Below, one piece after another: positions 17,293-26,268 of a DNA stretch of 64,000 nt. The notes beneath the pieces are model-generated. The model worked only from the letters and a program-made list of their open reading frames with translations, ran no database searches and was not told where the DNA came from. Within the stretch, counting starts at the first letter, position 1. The number at the start of each line of letters is the position of its first letter. The stretch covers positions 62,001 through 126,000 of the forward strand of contig CAZKGR010000005.1 of NCBI GenBank assembly GCA_964552465.1, given 5' to 3'. This stretch comes from BMS3BBIN04 sp964552465. Its GTDB lineage: Bacteria > Electryoneota > Electryoneia > Electryoneales > Electryoneaceae. Position numbers and translations under genes: made by a program.

Positions 17293-20200
17293 ATGACACG
17301 AACCATTACTGCACTGCTGGCGATAACGCTCCTGCTTGCAATTGGCTATGGCAATACCGAGGCGTCCAATACGACTACCGTGTTGCTGCCAAGCGAGGCT
17401 CAGGCCCAACCGATGTTTGATGTGGTGGATTCAAAGCCGGGCCAGACAGCCATGCGTTGGGCGGCAAACGAACTGCTGATCACGCGTCTGGACGACGGCA
17501 GTTTCGAGTACGATGTACCGGGCTCCCGCTCGATAGACACTGATGACCCAATGCCGGTTCATGGTGGACTGATCGCGTTGCCGTGGGGATATGAAGGTGT
17601 GCTGCATGTTTTGGGCGGTACTTTTTATCGTCTTGATGAGGACGGCAACCCGGTAGAAGACAGCTCAATGCGCACCGTCGGCGTCGAGGCTGAAGACTTT
17701 GTCATGCTTGGCTCGGCGGCCATTTTCCGCGACATTACCATCGCTCCGGTAAATGTGATCCCGATTGTCGAGGGGATTGACGGTTCCCTGTGGGTCGCAT
17801 CAGAGCTCGAGTTTATGGTCGAAACTGGCGACCAGATGGAAAACGGTCCCACGTTTGATCAACCACGCCCTGTTTCTCGCGCATTCCTCCCGCTCTACGA
17901 AAGCATGTTGCTGAACGAGATTGATGAGCTTGGCTTGACTATGGCCAAGACCAAAGGCTCGTATCTGATTATCTCAGCGGAAGGATACCTTGGTCCATTA
18001 ACGACCTCCGGATTCCTTGATTGGAAGACGCGAAAAGGATACAACGTCGTCTTGGAAACATTCGACTCTAACCAAGGCGCGCTGGAGTACGGAGATTTGG
18101 TGGACATGGTGAGCAATGCATACGCGACACTTGATCCACCGCTCGAATATGTACTTCTCGTCGGAGATGAAAACCGTGGCCAGACCGCTGCGATTCCGGC
18201 TGATCTCATTCAACATCCGGAGCTTCCGGAAGAAAACGACGTCACCGACTGGCCGCTGACATTTCTAGATGGTGACGACTATTTTCCTGAAATCTTGATT
18301 GGACGTTTTACCGTTGGTGATTTGCAGGAAGTGGTTAAGCTGGCGCGTCGCTCGGTGGATTACGAGAAGAACAGCGCCAGCATACCCTTTGATCACCAAT
18401 ACTGGACTTCAGCAGCACTAGTTGCGGCCAACTACAACGAGGGTGGTGGTAATCCGCTGACTCCGGTGGCGATCACTGAATGGCTGCAGGAACGCATGCT
18501 CGAAGACTGGGGATTCACGCTAGTTTACCACCTGTTCTGGACACATGGCGGCGACAATGCGACAGCACAGGAGATTCGTATCGCGATCGACAGTGGTGTC
18601 TCGTGGGTAACATACCGTGGCTGGGGTAATGCGACGGGCTGGGTGCGTCCAGAGTTTACCGTGCAAGACGTGGAAGATTTAGCCAACTTCAACATGCTAC
18701 CTGTACTGACCTCTTTCGTTTGCAATACAGGCGACTTCGGAAATGGATCGGTCACGCGTTGTTTCTCGGAAGTCTGGGTTACGAGTGGCACGCCGAACGA
18801 GCCGACCGGCGCAGTGGCGGCGGTTGCGCCGTCTGACCTGCACACCAACACTCGCTTCAACAACGCACTGATCTCCGGCTATTTCTTCGGCATGTACGAG
18901 GAGGGAATTACCAATATTTCAACAGCTCTTCTGCGAGCAAAAATGGAGTTGTATCTGGGATTCCCACTCGATCGTCTTCCAAACGATTTCGTGGAGTTTT
19001 ACTACCACGTATACCACGTTCTGGGCGACCCGGAACTGACGGTTTGGAAACGGACTCCTCGCGAACTGGATGTTGACTTCCCTGCTGAAATAGCTCTTGG
19101 CCAGGGTCATATAGATGTGATGGTCACCGGCGTTAATGGTCCGACGAACTACGGCTACGTTCAGTTGATACAGGGCGAAAACTTGTTCGTTGGTGGATAT
19201 ACGGACGAGAGCGGCATGATTTCGCTGCAAATCCCTGATGCAGTAGAAGGCGAGATATCGGCAATCGTGACTGTTCCAGGTTACATCCCGGTGGAAACCA
19301 CAATTCCGGTTGTTCAGGAAGCATCCATGATCGGCGTAGATGGCTGGTCGGTTGACGCTGGGCTTGACGGGCTGGTTAGTCGCGACGAAGAGATCGGGCT
19401 GGTTGTTACGCTGATCAACAGCGGAACGCAGATCGAGTCGGACGTAACCGCAACCCTGACATTTGCGGATAACGATCTGGTCACGATTATTGATGATGAA
19501 TCCTACTACGATTCCATGTCGGCAGGCTCAACAGAAACGGGTAGCTTCAGTTTTATTCTGAACGAACGTGTGTATGATGAGACGCTGCTTGAGTTCGAAC
19601 TCGATATTACCAGCAGTGGTGGGCAGTGGACCGGCAAGGTTTGGACTCTGACTGGCCGCGATGTGCTTCGCTATTTAGGATATGAAAATATCGGCGGCAG
19701 CGATTTCGCACCAGGTGAAACAACAACGCTTCAGATCAAGATCCAGAATCAGGGTACTGTCGATGTGACGAACCTGGACGTAACCCTTTCCAGCTTCGAC
19801 GAAGCGATCACGAATATCACTGGTTCTGTGGACAACCTGGACTTCGTCATCGGTAATGAAGTTTGGGTCAATGGTTTCGAGATTACGGTAGACGCTGACA
19901 CATGGCGCGGACGTCCCATACCGCTGCAGATGCATTTCGCCGATAACGGCGAATCGTACGGCACGATAACCTTCACGATCCCGCTGGAAGGCGCAGCATC
20001 AACGGATCCGCTCGGTCCTGACGCATATGGTTACTATGCGTTCGACAACACGGACACATCCTGGCCTGATAACGCTCCGACATACACCTGGTTTAATCTG
20101 GACGAGGACCCGGCAGCGGACGAACACTGGCAGATGCAGGATGATTCAAACGTACTGATCGATCTACCGTTTGACGTTCGCTATTACGGCCAACTGTATG

Positions 20201-21024
20201 GGGCAGGCAGCCCGCTGACGATCAGCTCGAATGGGTGGGTGTCATTCGCTGACGAGAGCGACTACACGGTCAATTTCTTCCGTAACTGGCAGATCCCATC
20301 AGTGATTGGTCCGCGCGCGATGATCGCACCGTTCTGGGATGATATCGGCCCGGCAGTTGGTAACGATTACTCGAACATGTACTACAAACACGATTCGGAC
20401 AACGGGCGCTTCATCATCGAGTGGACGGATTCGCGTAACCGTTTCGAGGAAAACTCGCTGCACCCGGCGTTCTTTGAGTTGGTGATTTACAGCCCGGATG
20501 AAATTCTGACCGAAACCGGCGACAGCGTTATCGAAGTCCACTATCAGGAAGTCGCGAACGTTGATGATAACAGCAACTTCGCTACCGTTGGCGTTGAAAA
20601 GCCGGACCGGAGCACGGGTCTGGAATACACCTATGCTGGTCTGTATCCGGACGCTTCGGCACCGCTTGAAGATGGTCGCGCGATTCGTTTCACCACGAAC
20701 GCTCCTGATGACCTGAACCTGATTGGTGATCCGGAACAGGAAAGCGTGATGCCGGGCGAGTTCGTGCTCTATCCGGTACAGCCGAACCCGTTCAACTCAT
20801 CTACCGTCATCAGCTTTGACTTGCCGGAAAGCGGCGATGTACAGCTTTCCATTTTCAATCTGCTCGGGCAGGAGTTGGTGCGGCTGGTTGACCGTCCGAT
20901 GACAGCCGGTCACAAGGAAGTTGTCTGGCAGATAAACGACCGCAACATTTCGTCCGGCATGCTGCTGATTCACCTGACATCGAACGGTCAGGAGCAGTGG
21001 GGCAAGGCGATGTATGTGAAGTGA
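17293..21024 (+). CDS. Gingipain-like C25-family protein with T9SS sorting domain; catalytic His position is Trp
   Basis: A 1243-residue exported protein. The ATG at 17293 follows AGGAGG and begins a signal peptide ending near TEAS. Residues about 215-590 form a C25 (gingipain) peptidase domain: YVLLVGDENRG, EILIGRF, and the catalytic region ending in FVCNTGDF with Cys477. In RgpB the catalytic His211 lies 33 residues before Cys244 in a YTGHGSE context; here the same spacing leads to Trp444 in YRGWGNATGW. The protein may therefore be inactive or use another base. Ig-like domains fill about 600-1150. The last 80 residues, starting PNPFNSS, are a T9SS sorting domain. It is a cargo, not the PorU sortase. 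Confidence 0.85.
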   Translation: MTRTITALLAITLLLAIGYGNTEASNTTTVLLPSEAQAQPMFDVVDSKPGQTAMRWAANELLITRLDDGSFEYDVPGSRSIDTDDPMPVHGGLIALPWGYEGVLHVLGGTFYRLDEDGNPVEDSSMRTVGVEAEDFVMLGSAAIFRDITIAPVNVIPIVEGIDGSLWVASELEFMVETGDQMENGPTFDQPRPVSRAFLPLYESMLLNEIDELGLTMAKTKGSYLIISAEGYLGPLTTSGFLDWKTRKGYNVVLETFDSNQGALEYGDLVDMVSNAYATLDPPLEYVLLVGDENRGQTAAIPADLIQHPELPEENDVTDWPLTFLDGDDYFPEILIGRFTVGDLQEVVKLARRSVDYEKNSASIPFDHQYWTSAALVAANYNEGGGNPLTPVAITEWLQERMLEDWGFTLVYHLFWTHGGDNATAQEIRIAIDSGVSWVTYRGWGNATGWVRPEFTVQDVEDLANFNMLPVLTSFVCNTGDFGNGSVTRCFSEVWVTSGTPNEPTGAVAAVAPSDLHTNTRFNNALISGYFFGMYEEGITNISTALLRAKMELYLGFPLDRLPNDFVEFYYHVYHVLGDPELTVWKRTPRELDVDFPAEIALGQGHIDVMVTGVNGPTNYGYVQLIQGENLFVGGYTDESGMISLQIPDAVEGEISAIVTVPGYIPVETTIPVVQEASMIGVDGWSVDAGLDGLVSRDEEIGLVVTLINSGTQIESDVTATLTFADNDLVTIIDDESYYDSMSAGSTETGSFSFILNERVYDETLLEFELDITSSGGQWTGKVWTLTGRDVLRYLGYENIGGSDFAPGETTTLQIKIQNQGTVDVTNLDVTLSSFDEAITNITGSVDNLDFVIGNEVWVNGFEITVDADTWRGRPIPLQMHFADNGESYGTITFTIPLEGAASTDPLGPDAYGYYAFDNTDTSWPDNAPTYTWFNLDEDPAADEHWQMQDDSNVLIDLPFDVRYYGQLYGAGSPLTISSNGWVSFADESDYTVNFFRNWQIPSVIGPRAMIAPFWDDIGPAVGNDYSNMYYKHDSDNGRFIIEWTDSRNRFEENSLHPAFFELVIYSPDEILTETGDSVIEVHYQEVANVDDNSNFATVGVEKPDRSTGLEYTYAGLYPDASAPLEDGRAIRFTTNAPDDLNLIGDPEQESVMPGEFVLYPVQPNPFNSSTVISFDLPESGDVQLSIFNLLGQELVRLVDRPMTAGHKEVVWQINDRNISSGMLLIHLTSNGQEQWGKAMYVK

Positions 21025-21043
21025 CATTTGGCGCATGCTAAAT

Positions 21044-21070
21044 GTCATCCTGAGCGAAGCGAAGGATCTC
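21044..21070 (+). repeat. GTCATCCTGA dispersed element, short copy
   Basis: A 27 bp copy of a dispersed element reading GTCATCCTGAGCGAAGCG followed by AAGGATCTC. It sits just after the C25 gene stop. Related copies are at 23253 and 26126 (inverted), and longer forms are at about 23157 and 53900. Confidence 0.75.
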
Positions 21071-21095
21071 GTTGTTTTACTGATTCACTCTACAT

Positions 21096-21125
21096 AAAAG
21101 GGGACGCGAGCCGCGTCCCCTTTTT
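21096..21125. terminator. Bidirectional terminator between C25 and M28 genes
   Basis: GGGGACGCG (21100-21108) and CGCGTCCCC (21112-21120) form a 9 bp GC-rich stem with a 3 nt loop. AAAA precedes and TTTTT follows, so it can terminate transcription from both convergent genes. Confidence 0.9.
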
Positions 21126-21180
21126 ATCTCATCAACCCCGAAACATATCGAGCTCAATTACAAAACGTTTAACCGTCCCG

Positions 21181-22998
21181 TTAAGGCCGTCCACCACCAC
21201 CATGTCCGCCACCACCACCACGCGGAGCAGCCTCGCCGAAGATCAGTTGTGTCTCGAACTCGTCCTCGCCTCGACGGTAACGGATCGTGACTTCATCACC
21301 CGGATTATGCTTACCCATCGCGTATGTCAGGTCATAAATGTTGTCGATCAGGATGTCGTCAATGGCGACGATGATGTCCATCGCCTGCAACCCGGCCTCG
21401 GCAGCTGGTGTGCCGGGACGAACGCCTTGCAACCGGAATCCGCTCAAGCTGTCAGGCTGTGTGAAGTCGGGTATGGTGCCCATTGACACGCGGCGCTTGG
21501 ACGCTCGTCCTTCAGCGTTCGGGGCTTCAGCTTCCTGGTACGCCAGCTCTGGACTTGTATCGGCGTACGTATCGACCAATGACAACGCATAGCGTAGCAC
21601 CTCAACCAAACCGATCCCGTTGATCTCGGCAACATCATCTGTCGGACGGTGGTAGTCACCGTGCAACGAGGTCAGTAGGTGCACCACGGGGATTCCCTTG
21701 CCGTAGAACGACGTCTGGTCCGACGCGCCGTACCCGCCGCCGGTCATTGACAGGTCCAGCGGTAGACCTTCACCCGCCTGCTGCGCCAACTCGGACAATC
21801 CGTCTGCGCTTTCAACACCGAACACGGTCAGCGCATCGTTCTGCATGCGTCCAACCATGTCGAAGTTGACCATCAGCTCCGCGCGTTCAAGGTCGAGCGG
21901 CGAATTGTTGACAAAATGGCTCGATCCAACCAGTCCGGCCTCTTCGCCGGTGAATGCGACGAACGCGACCGTTGGTCCCGGTGGGGACAGCGCCAACGTG
22001 CGCGCCAACTCCATCAGCACGGAGGTTCCAGATGCGTTGTCGTCAGCGCCGTTGTGGATCGCGCGTATTCCTGGTTCGCGCGTACCAGCTTGCCCATATC
22101 CGAGGTGGTCGTAGTGTGCGCCGAAGATCAGTAGACGGTCGTCGCCGGGAATCATCGCGCCGACATTTCGGATCGGGACTTCGTTCCGTCGCAGATCGAC
22201 GGACAGGCTGACCGCGTCCTCACCGACCGGCACTCCACGCGGACTCTCGTTCAACTCAATAGAACGGAACCGCTTGTTCAAGTCCAGCCGTGGGAACAGT
22301 CGACTCGCAGCTTCACGGGTCAGCCACGCGACCGGAATCCCGGCGTCACGGTAGGGTTCCTGCGTGCGCAACTCGGGTATGCTGTCAGCCTGGGCTGGTG
22401 ATGGTACGATCACCAGGCCCGCCGCACCGTTGAGTTTCGCGTTGATCGCCTTGGTGCGCAGCGAGGCGTGGTCGGTGTCATAATCGCCGGCGAACAAGGC
22501 GTCGGGATCGTCACGTCGCGGCTCACCGGTTAACACGATTACCAGTTTGTCGGTGACGTCGCGGTCGGCGTAGTCGTCATATTCGTACTCGTCCGCGCTG
22601 ATCCCGTACCCGACGAACACAGCTTGCGCGGTCGCGCCCGACGCTGCCGAAAACCCTGCTGGACGGAATGATGCTGACGTGCGTAGCGTGTCCTCGCCGA
22701 CTGCCAGCCACGTGTCCGTCAGGATTTCCGCGCCCCATCCGATGGTGAAGTCCTGGTCGAACGATCCGTCGAACAGAGGCCGCAATCCGGCTTCCTCGAA
22801 ACGGTTGGCGATGTAGTCAGCGGACGCGTCGAGGCCGTGCGTGCCGATGCCGCGGCCTTCACGTTCGTTGCCGGCGAGGTACGCGATGTGCATCAGCAGA
22901 CGCGCTTCTTCGTCCCACGGTAGCTCGGGAACGCTGGCTGATATGAACGATGATGGTACGATAACCAACAACAGCAGGATTACGATAACGCGGGCCAT
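21181..22998 (-). CDS. M28-family zinc aminopeptidase with PA and PDZ domains
   Basis: A 605-residue exported peptidase. The ATG at 22998 opens a signal peptide (RVIVILLLLVIVPSSFISA). A PA domain is inserted at about 120-240. The M28 catalytic set is complete: His295 (GAHYDH), Asp319/320 (NGADDNASG), Glu352-Glu353 (TGEEAG), Asp380 (NFDMVG) and His450 (DYHRPTDD), binding two zinc ions. Residues about 515-590 form a PDZ domain (GVRPGTPAAEAGLQAMD), followed by a Gly-His-rich tail. No T9SS tail is present, so it is probably periplasmic. Upstream open frame to 23145 crosses low-complexity DNA and is not considered coding. Confidence 0.92.
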   Translation of the reverse strand: MARVIVILLLLVIVPSSFISASVPELPWDEEARLLMHIAYLAGNEREGRGIGTHGLDASADYIANRFEEAGLRPLFDGSFDQDFTIGWGAEILTDTWLAVGEDTLRTSASFRPAGFSAASGATAQAVFVGYGISADEYEYDDYADRDVTDKLVIVLTGEPRRDDPDALFAGDYDTDHASLRTKAINAKLNGAAGLVIVPSPAQADSIPELRTQEPYRDAGIPVAWLTREAASRLFPRLDLNKRFRSIELNESPRGVPVGEDAVSLSVDLRRNEVPIRNVGAMIPGDDRLLIFGAHYDHLGYGQAGTREPGIRAIHNGADDNASGTSVLMELARTLALSPPGPTVAFVAFTGEEAGLVGSSHFVNNSPLDLERAELMVNFDMVGRMQNDALTVFGVESADGLSELAQQAGEGLPLDLSMTGGGYGASDQTSFYGKGIPVVHLLTSLHGDYHRPTDDVAEINGIGLVEVLRYALSLVDTYADTSPELAYQEAEAPNAEGRASKRRVSMGTIPDFTQPDSLSGFRLQGVRPGTPAAEAGLQAMDIIVAIDDILIDNIYDLTYAMGKHNPGDEVTIRYRRGEDEFETQLIFGEAAPRGGGGGHGGGGRP

Positions 22999-23544
22999 GA
23001 TGTGTGTCCTGTGAATTTCTGGTGTCGAATGGGGAAGTATACGTATAACAGTGCGGATTCGAGATATGAGATTTGAGATTCGAGAGACGAAAGATTTATG
23101 ACCAATGCGAGAGACCAGAGACGAGAAACGAGATATGAGGAACAAAGATGTTTCATCCTAAACGCAGCGCCTGTCAGCCGAAGCCTTGGCGTAGGTTGGA
23201 AGGATCTCTCGTTTGACGTTTCAAAGTCGTTTGACCGTGTTGCTTTCAGGGTGTCATCCTGAACGTAGTGAAGGATCTCTCGTTTTCAGTTGTTTGTCTT
23301 CCTCTCCTTCCGTGTCTTCCGTGTATTCCGTGGTTGAGTTGTGTTGATGTTTGATTCGTTCCATTCGTGTGATTCGTGGTTGAGGGTATTGACGTTGCAG
23401 TTACTCATAGCTCATAGCACACACCTCATACCTGCCTTAAAGACCTCCGCCTCTCTGGCGTTTGCGTGCTGCGAGCACGACATTGACGAGTTGAAGATCG
23501 AACAATCTTTCACAAAGTTTTCGACGACAGAGCGGAGGCAGGTG
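22999..23544. repeat. 546 bp gene-free region of low-complexity and dispersed repeats
   Basis: No gene is seen between the divergent M28 and mdh genes. From 23040 to 23150 the sequence is a degenerate GA-rich tract with recurring GAGA/GAGAT words. About 23157-23229 is a long GTCATCCTGA-type element with an internal hairpin, and 23253-23283 is a short copy. From 23295 to 23395 two about 31 bp blocks end in TTCCGTGGTTGAG and TTCGTGGTTGAG. Around 23400-23430 a CTCATAG word repeats. The mdh leader with GGAGG is at the right end. Confidence 0.7.
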
Positions 23545-24480
23545 ATGGTTAAGAAGATTACGGTTATCGGTGGCGGGTATGTAGGTGAGCATGCCGCCCA
23601 GGGCTTGATGCTGCAGCAGTTGGCGCAGGAAGTTGTGCTGATTGACGTGATTGAGGACATGCCGCAGGGCAAGGCTTTGGACCAGCGTCAGAGCGCGTCG
23701 GTCTGGGGAACGGATACGAAGGTTACCGGCACGAACGATTGGGCTGACACCGCCGGCAGCGACATTGTGATTCATACGGCCGGCCGTCCGCGTAAGCCGG
23801 GCATGAGCCGTGATGATCTGCTCGAGGCGAATGTCGCGATCGTCCGTCCGTGCATGGAACAGGTCAAGGCGTTGAGCCCGAACGCTATCGTGATCATGGT
23901 CGCGAACCCGCTGGACGCGATGACCTATGTCGCGAAGCAGGTCCTCGGCTTCCCGAAGAACCGCATTTTCGGTATGGCTGGTATTCTCGATACAGCGCGT
24001 TTCCGTGCGTTCATCGCGATGGAGACGGGTGTCAGCGTGCGCGACATCCAGGCGATGGTTTTGGGTGGACACGGCGACACGATGGTTCCGCTGCCGCGTT
24101 TCACCACGATTGCCGGTCTGCCGCTGAGCCACTGGTGCAGCCAGGACAAGATTGACGCGATGGTCGACCGTGCGGCCAAGGGCGGCGGCGAGATCGTCAA
24201 GCTGCTGAAGTTCGGTTCGGCGTACTATGCACCGTCCGCAGGCGCTGTCGAGATGGCGGAAGCGATTGTGAAGAACAGCCGTCGCGTGCTGCCGTGCTGC
24301 GCGTATCTCGAAGGTGAGTATGGCCACGAAGGTATCTACATGGGCGTGCCGCTGGTCGTCGGCGAGAACGGTATCGAAAAGATCATCGAGTACCCGTTCG
24401 ACGACAAGGAGCAGGCGATGTTCGACAAGTCCGTCGACGCGACCAAAGGTCTGCTCGAAGATGTGAAGAAGTTTTTGTGA
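23545..24480 (+). CDS. mdh: Malate dehydrogenase (NAD, LDH-like type)
   Basis: A 311-residue enzyme of the citric acid cycle that interconverts malate and oxaloacetate with NAD. The Rossmann motif GGGYVGEHAA is at residues 9-18, and Asp34 in LIDVIED selects NAD. The active-site loop RPRKPGMSRDD contains the Arg typical of malate rather than lactate specificity; catalytic Asp150 and His176 lie in LDTAR and GGHGDTM. ATG 23545 is preceded by GGAGG; the open frame upstream crosses repeat DNA. A strong terminator follows at 24504. Confidence 0.95.
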   Translation: MVKKITVIGGGYVGEHAAQGLMLQQLAQEVVLIDVIEDMPQGKALDQRQSASVWGTDTKVTGTNDWADTAGSDIVIHTAGRPRKPGMSRDDLLEANVAIVRPCMEQVKALSPNAIVIMVANPLDAMTYVAKQVLGFPKNRIFGMAGILDTARFRAFIAMETGVSVRDIQAMVLGGHGDTMVPLPRFTTIAGLPLSHWCSQDKIDAMVDRAAKGGGEIVKLLKFGSAYYAPSAGAVEMAEAIVKNSRRVLPCCAYLEGEYGHEGIYMGVPLVVGENGIEKIIEYPFDDKEQAMFDKSVDATKGLLEDVKKFL

Positions 24481-24503
24481 TCTCGGCTGATACCGCTTAC
24501 ATT

Positions 24504-24530
24504 AGGCCTGACATATGTCAGGCCTTTTCG
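24504..24530 (+). terminator. Rho-independent terminator of mdh
   Basis: A perfect 22 bp palindrome, AGGCCTGACAT with its complement, is followed by TTTTCG on the plus strand, 23 bp after the mdh stop. Confidence 0.88.
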
Positions 24531-24582
24531 TTGCTGTGATAGATTCAATGTTATGGGAAAAGTAACGGACTCGGGGGAAACG

Positions 24583-25353
24583 ATGAAGAGATTGATAGCG
24601 GTTATTCTAATACTGCCAATGCTGGCAGGATGTGCAAGCGTAGTTAGGTTTCATCCGGTCATTGAACCAGACTCTAAAAGCGAAACACTGCTTGCTAACG
24701 GCAACGAAGTAGTGTTTTCATATGAGGACAGTACAACGGTTGCGCTCTTTATGCAAACACACAATGTTAATGAACTATTACTGCATGTCTTTTATTTGAA
24801 TAACAGTAATTCTAGAATTGATGTTTATCCAGAAGATATTGTAGTGGAGTATTTCGATGATTACATATTAAAAAAAGATTCACTATACGTGTATCCAAGT
24901 GATATCTATATGCAAAGAATAAGAAATGCACAAAACATGCAAAATGTTGCTGTTGCGTTAAACGCCGCAGCCGCAGCCATGAACACATCTCAAACGACAA
25001 CAACTACAGGCAGCGTAGGAGGAAGTAATGTCAATCTACAATCAACAACCAATGATCCGACACGGGGCTACCTCATAATGAATCAAGCGAGTAATCAAAT
25101 TGACAGTAATAATATTCAAAATGCCACAGTCAACATTTCATTTGAATCAAGTTTGCTGAAAAGAAATACGCTATTCCCAGGAATGTTTATGGAAGGTAAC
25201 GTTATAACAACATACCGAACATCGGATTATTACGACATCTACGTACCCATAAAAGACGACATACACCATTTTAGATTCAACGCTGAAGTAGTAGAAACAC
25301 AATCACAGAGTAGCGCCCCAAATTCTACTTGGGCAGAAGAGTGGGGTGAATAG
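24583..25353 (+). CDS. AT-rich lipoprotein of unknown function
   Basis: A 256-residue protein not recognised as a named family. It begins with a lipoprotein signal (MKRLIAVILILPMLAGCAS, Cys at 17), so it should be membrane anchored. The body contains short beta-type segments and a low-complexity stretch rich in Ala, Thr, Gly and Asn (about residues 130-165). The ATG at 24583 has a GGGGGAAA purine run upstream and is preferred to an in-frame ATG at 24553. Base composition is clearly more AT-rich than mdh, and the same is true of the convergent DUF805 gene. The pair therefore looks like recently acquired DNA. Function unknown. Confidence 0.7.
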   Translation: MKRLIAVILILPMLAGCASVVRFHPVIEPDSKSETLLANGNEVVFSYEDSTTVALFMQTHNVNELLLHVFYLNNSNSRIDVYPEDIVVEYFDDYILKKDSLYVYPSDIYMQRIRNAQNMQNVAVALNAAAAAMNTSQTTTTTGSVGGSNVNLQSTTNDPTRGYLIMNQASNQIDSNNIQNATVNISFESSLLKRNTLFPGMFMEGNVITTYRTSDYYDIYVPIKDDIHHFRFNAEVVETQSQSSAPNSTWAEEWGE

Positions 25354-25382
25354 TACCGATTAAACCAACGCCGACGACGGGT

Positions 25383-25405
25383 GGCCCGGGGCTTGCCCCG
25401 GGCAC
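25383..25405. repeat. Variable-arm hairpin repeat
   Basis: CCCGGGGC/GCCCCGGG arms around TT (25385-25402), preceded by GTGG. The stem-loop is identical to the copy at 6404-6421. It lies between the AT-rich lipoprotein gene and the convergent DUF805 gene. Confidence 0.75.
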
Positions 25406-25447
25406 TACCGTTTGATGCTATTCTGCAGCTACGCATCATGATGAGTT

Positions 25448-25822
25448 TCAATCTGGAATTTGCCCGCGGTCGATTAATGGGTCTGGGCCATACCGATTGT
25501 CACAAGATTGACCTTTTACAAAAATCAACACGACACTCACTAGAATATTTATAATAGGAATGAGCAACCATAGAATATTCCAATCACTCCATCCTAGATC
25601 ATGGAACCTTTTAACATTTGGAGTAAACAAAAGCATAAAAACAGCAAACTGAATAATGACACCAATAATCCATGTCATAAAAGAATTGTTAATGCTATAC
25701 GTTACTGCCGAAGCTAGTATATAAACGACAATAATGATTATAAATACAAACAAAATCTGAAATAGATACGACAAACGATTCAATCTCCCACGAACACTGA
25801 AATAATTTGTATTTCCACGCAT
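25448..25822 (-). CDS. DUF805 inner-membrane protein
   Basis: A 124-residue membrane protein. It opens with the family pattern YFSVRGRLNRLSYL, then has three or four hydrophobic helices and the conserved TPNVKRFHDLGWSDWN segment, ending with a Gly- and Pro-containing polar tail. These features match DUF805 (YhaH/YhaI-like) proteins, whose role is unknown. The ATG at 25822 has GGAG seven bases upstream; an ATG at 25834 is also possible. The gene is strongly AT-rich, like the convergent lipoprotein. A short hydrophobic protein of this kind is sometimes carried on mobile islands, but no integrase is present. Confidence 0.85.
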   Translation of the reverse strand: MRGNTNYFSVRGRLNRLSYLFQILFVFIIIIVVYILASAVTYSINNSFMTWIIGVIIQFAVFMLLFTPNVKRFHDLGWSDWNILWLLIPIINILVSVVLIFVKGQSCDNRYGPDPLIDRGQIPD

Positions 25823-26268
25823 TATACTCTCCATTGTCGCGGCTAGCGGCGGGTGGCCTCGGAATTCATCCCGGGCTTCACTATTGGTCAAACCCTGATC
25901 AGCTGGACATCCCAAAGCCCGCCAAATCGAACTTCGTTGAAAATGTAGTATAGGCTCGAGACAGTCAACACAAACATTCATAAGGACATAGACTCGGAGC
26001 GGACACGTGGCCCGATCGGGCAGCTGACAGGATCGGGTGTCCCATACTGTGAACATGTTGGAGATACCTGCCTTGCGTAGCAAGACAGGCCACCCATCCG
26101 AAAGACTTTAGAGCAACAACAATAAGAAACGTCAAACGAGAGATCCTTCGCTGCGCTCAGGATGACACCACAGCTTTCCCCGGCTTCAGCGAAGCCGGGC
26201 GACACGGTGAGGGGGTTGTAGATTTGGATGATCCCGACTTGACGAGCAAGTCGGGGCAAACAACCAAC
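25823..26268. repeat. 446 bp gene-free repeat mosaic
   Basis: No gene is seen. Hairpins lie at 26011-26037 (CCCGATC/GATCGGG, GTGG and TGTC flanks), 26067-26089 (inverted copy with a CTACG-type loop), 26179-26199 (CCCGGCTTC/GAAGCCGGG) and 26233-26255 (CCCGACTTG/CAAGTCGGG). A GTCATCCTGA element lies inverted at about 26126-26167. Elements sit almost end to end, as if this gap had accumulated several insertions. Confidence 0.75.

Noticed and set aside
17293..21024. C25 protein as PorU, the T9SS sortase
   Set aside because: It has its own type A sorting tail and Ig domains, and its His position is changed; it looks like a cargo protein.
22999..23145. Upstream extension of the M28 peptidase by 49 residues
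   Set aside because: The extension is encoded by degenerate GA-rich DNA, whereas ATG 22998 starts a proper signal peptide.
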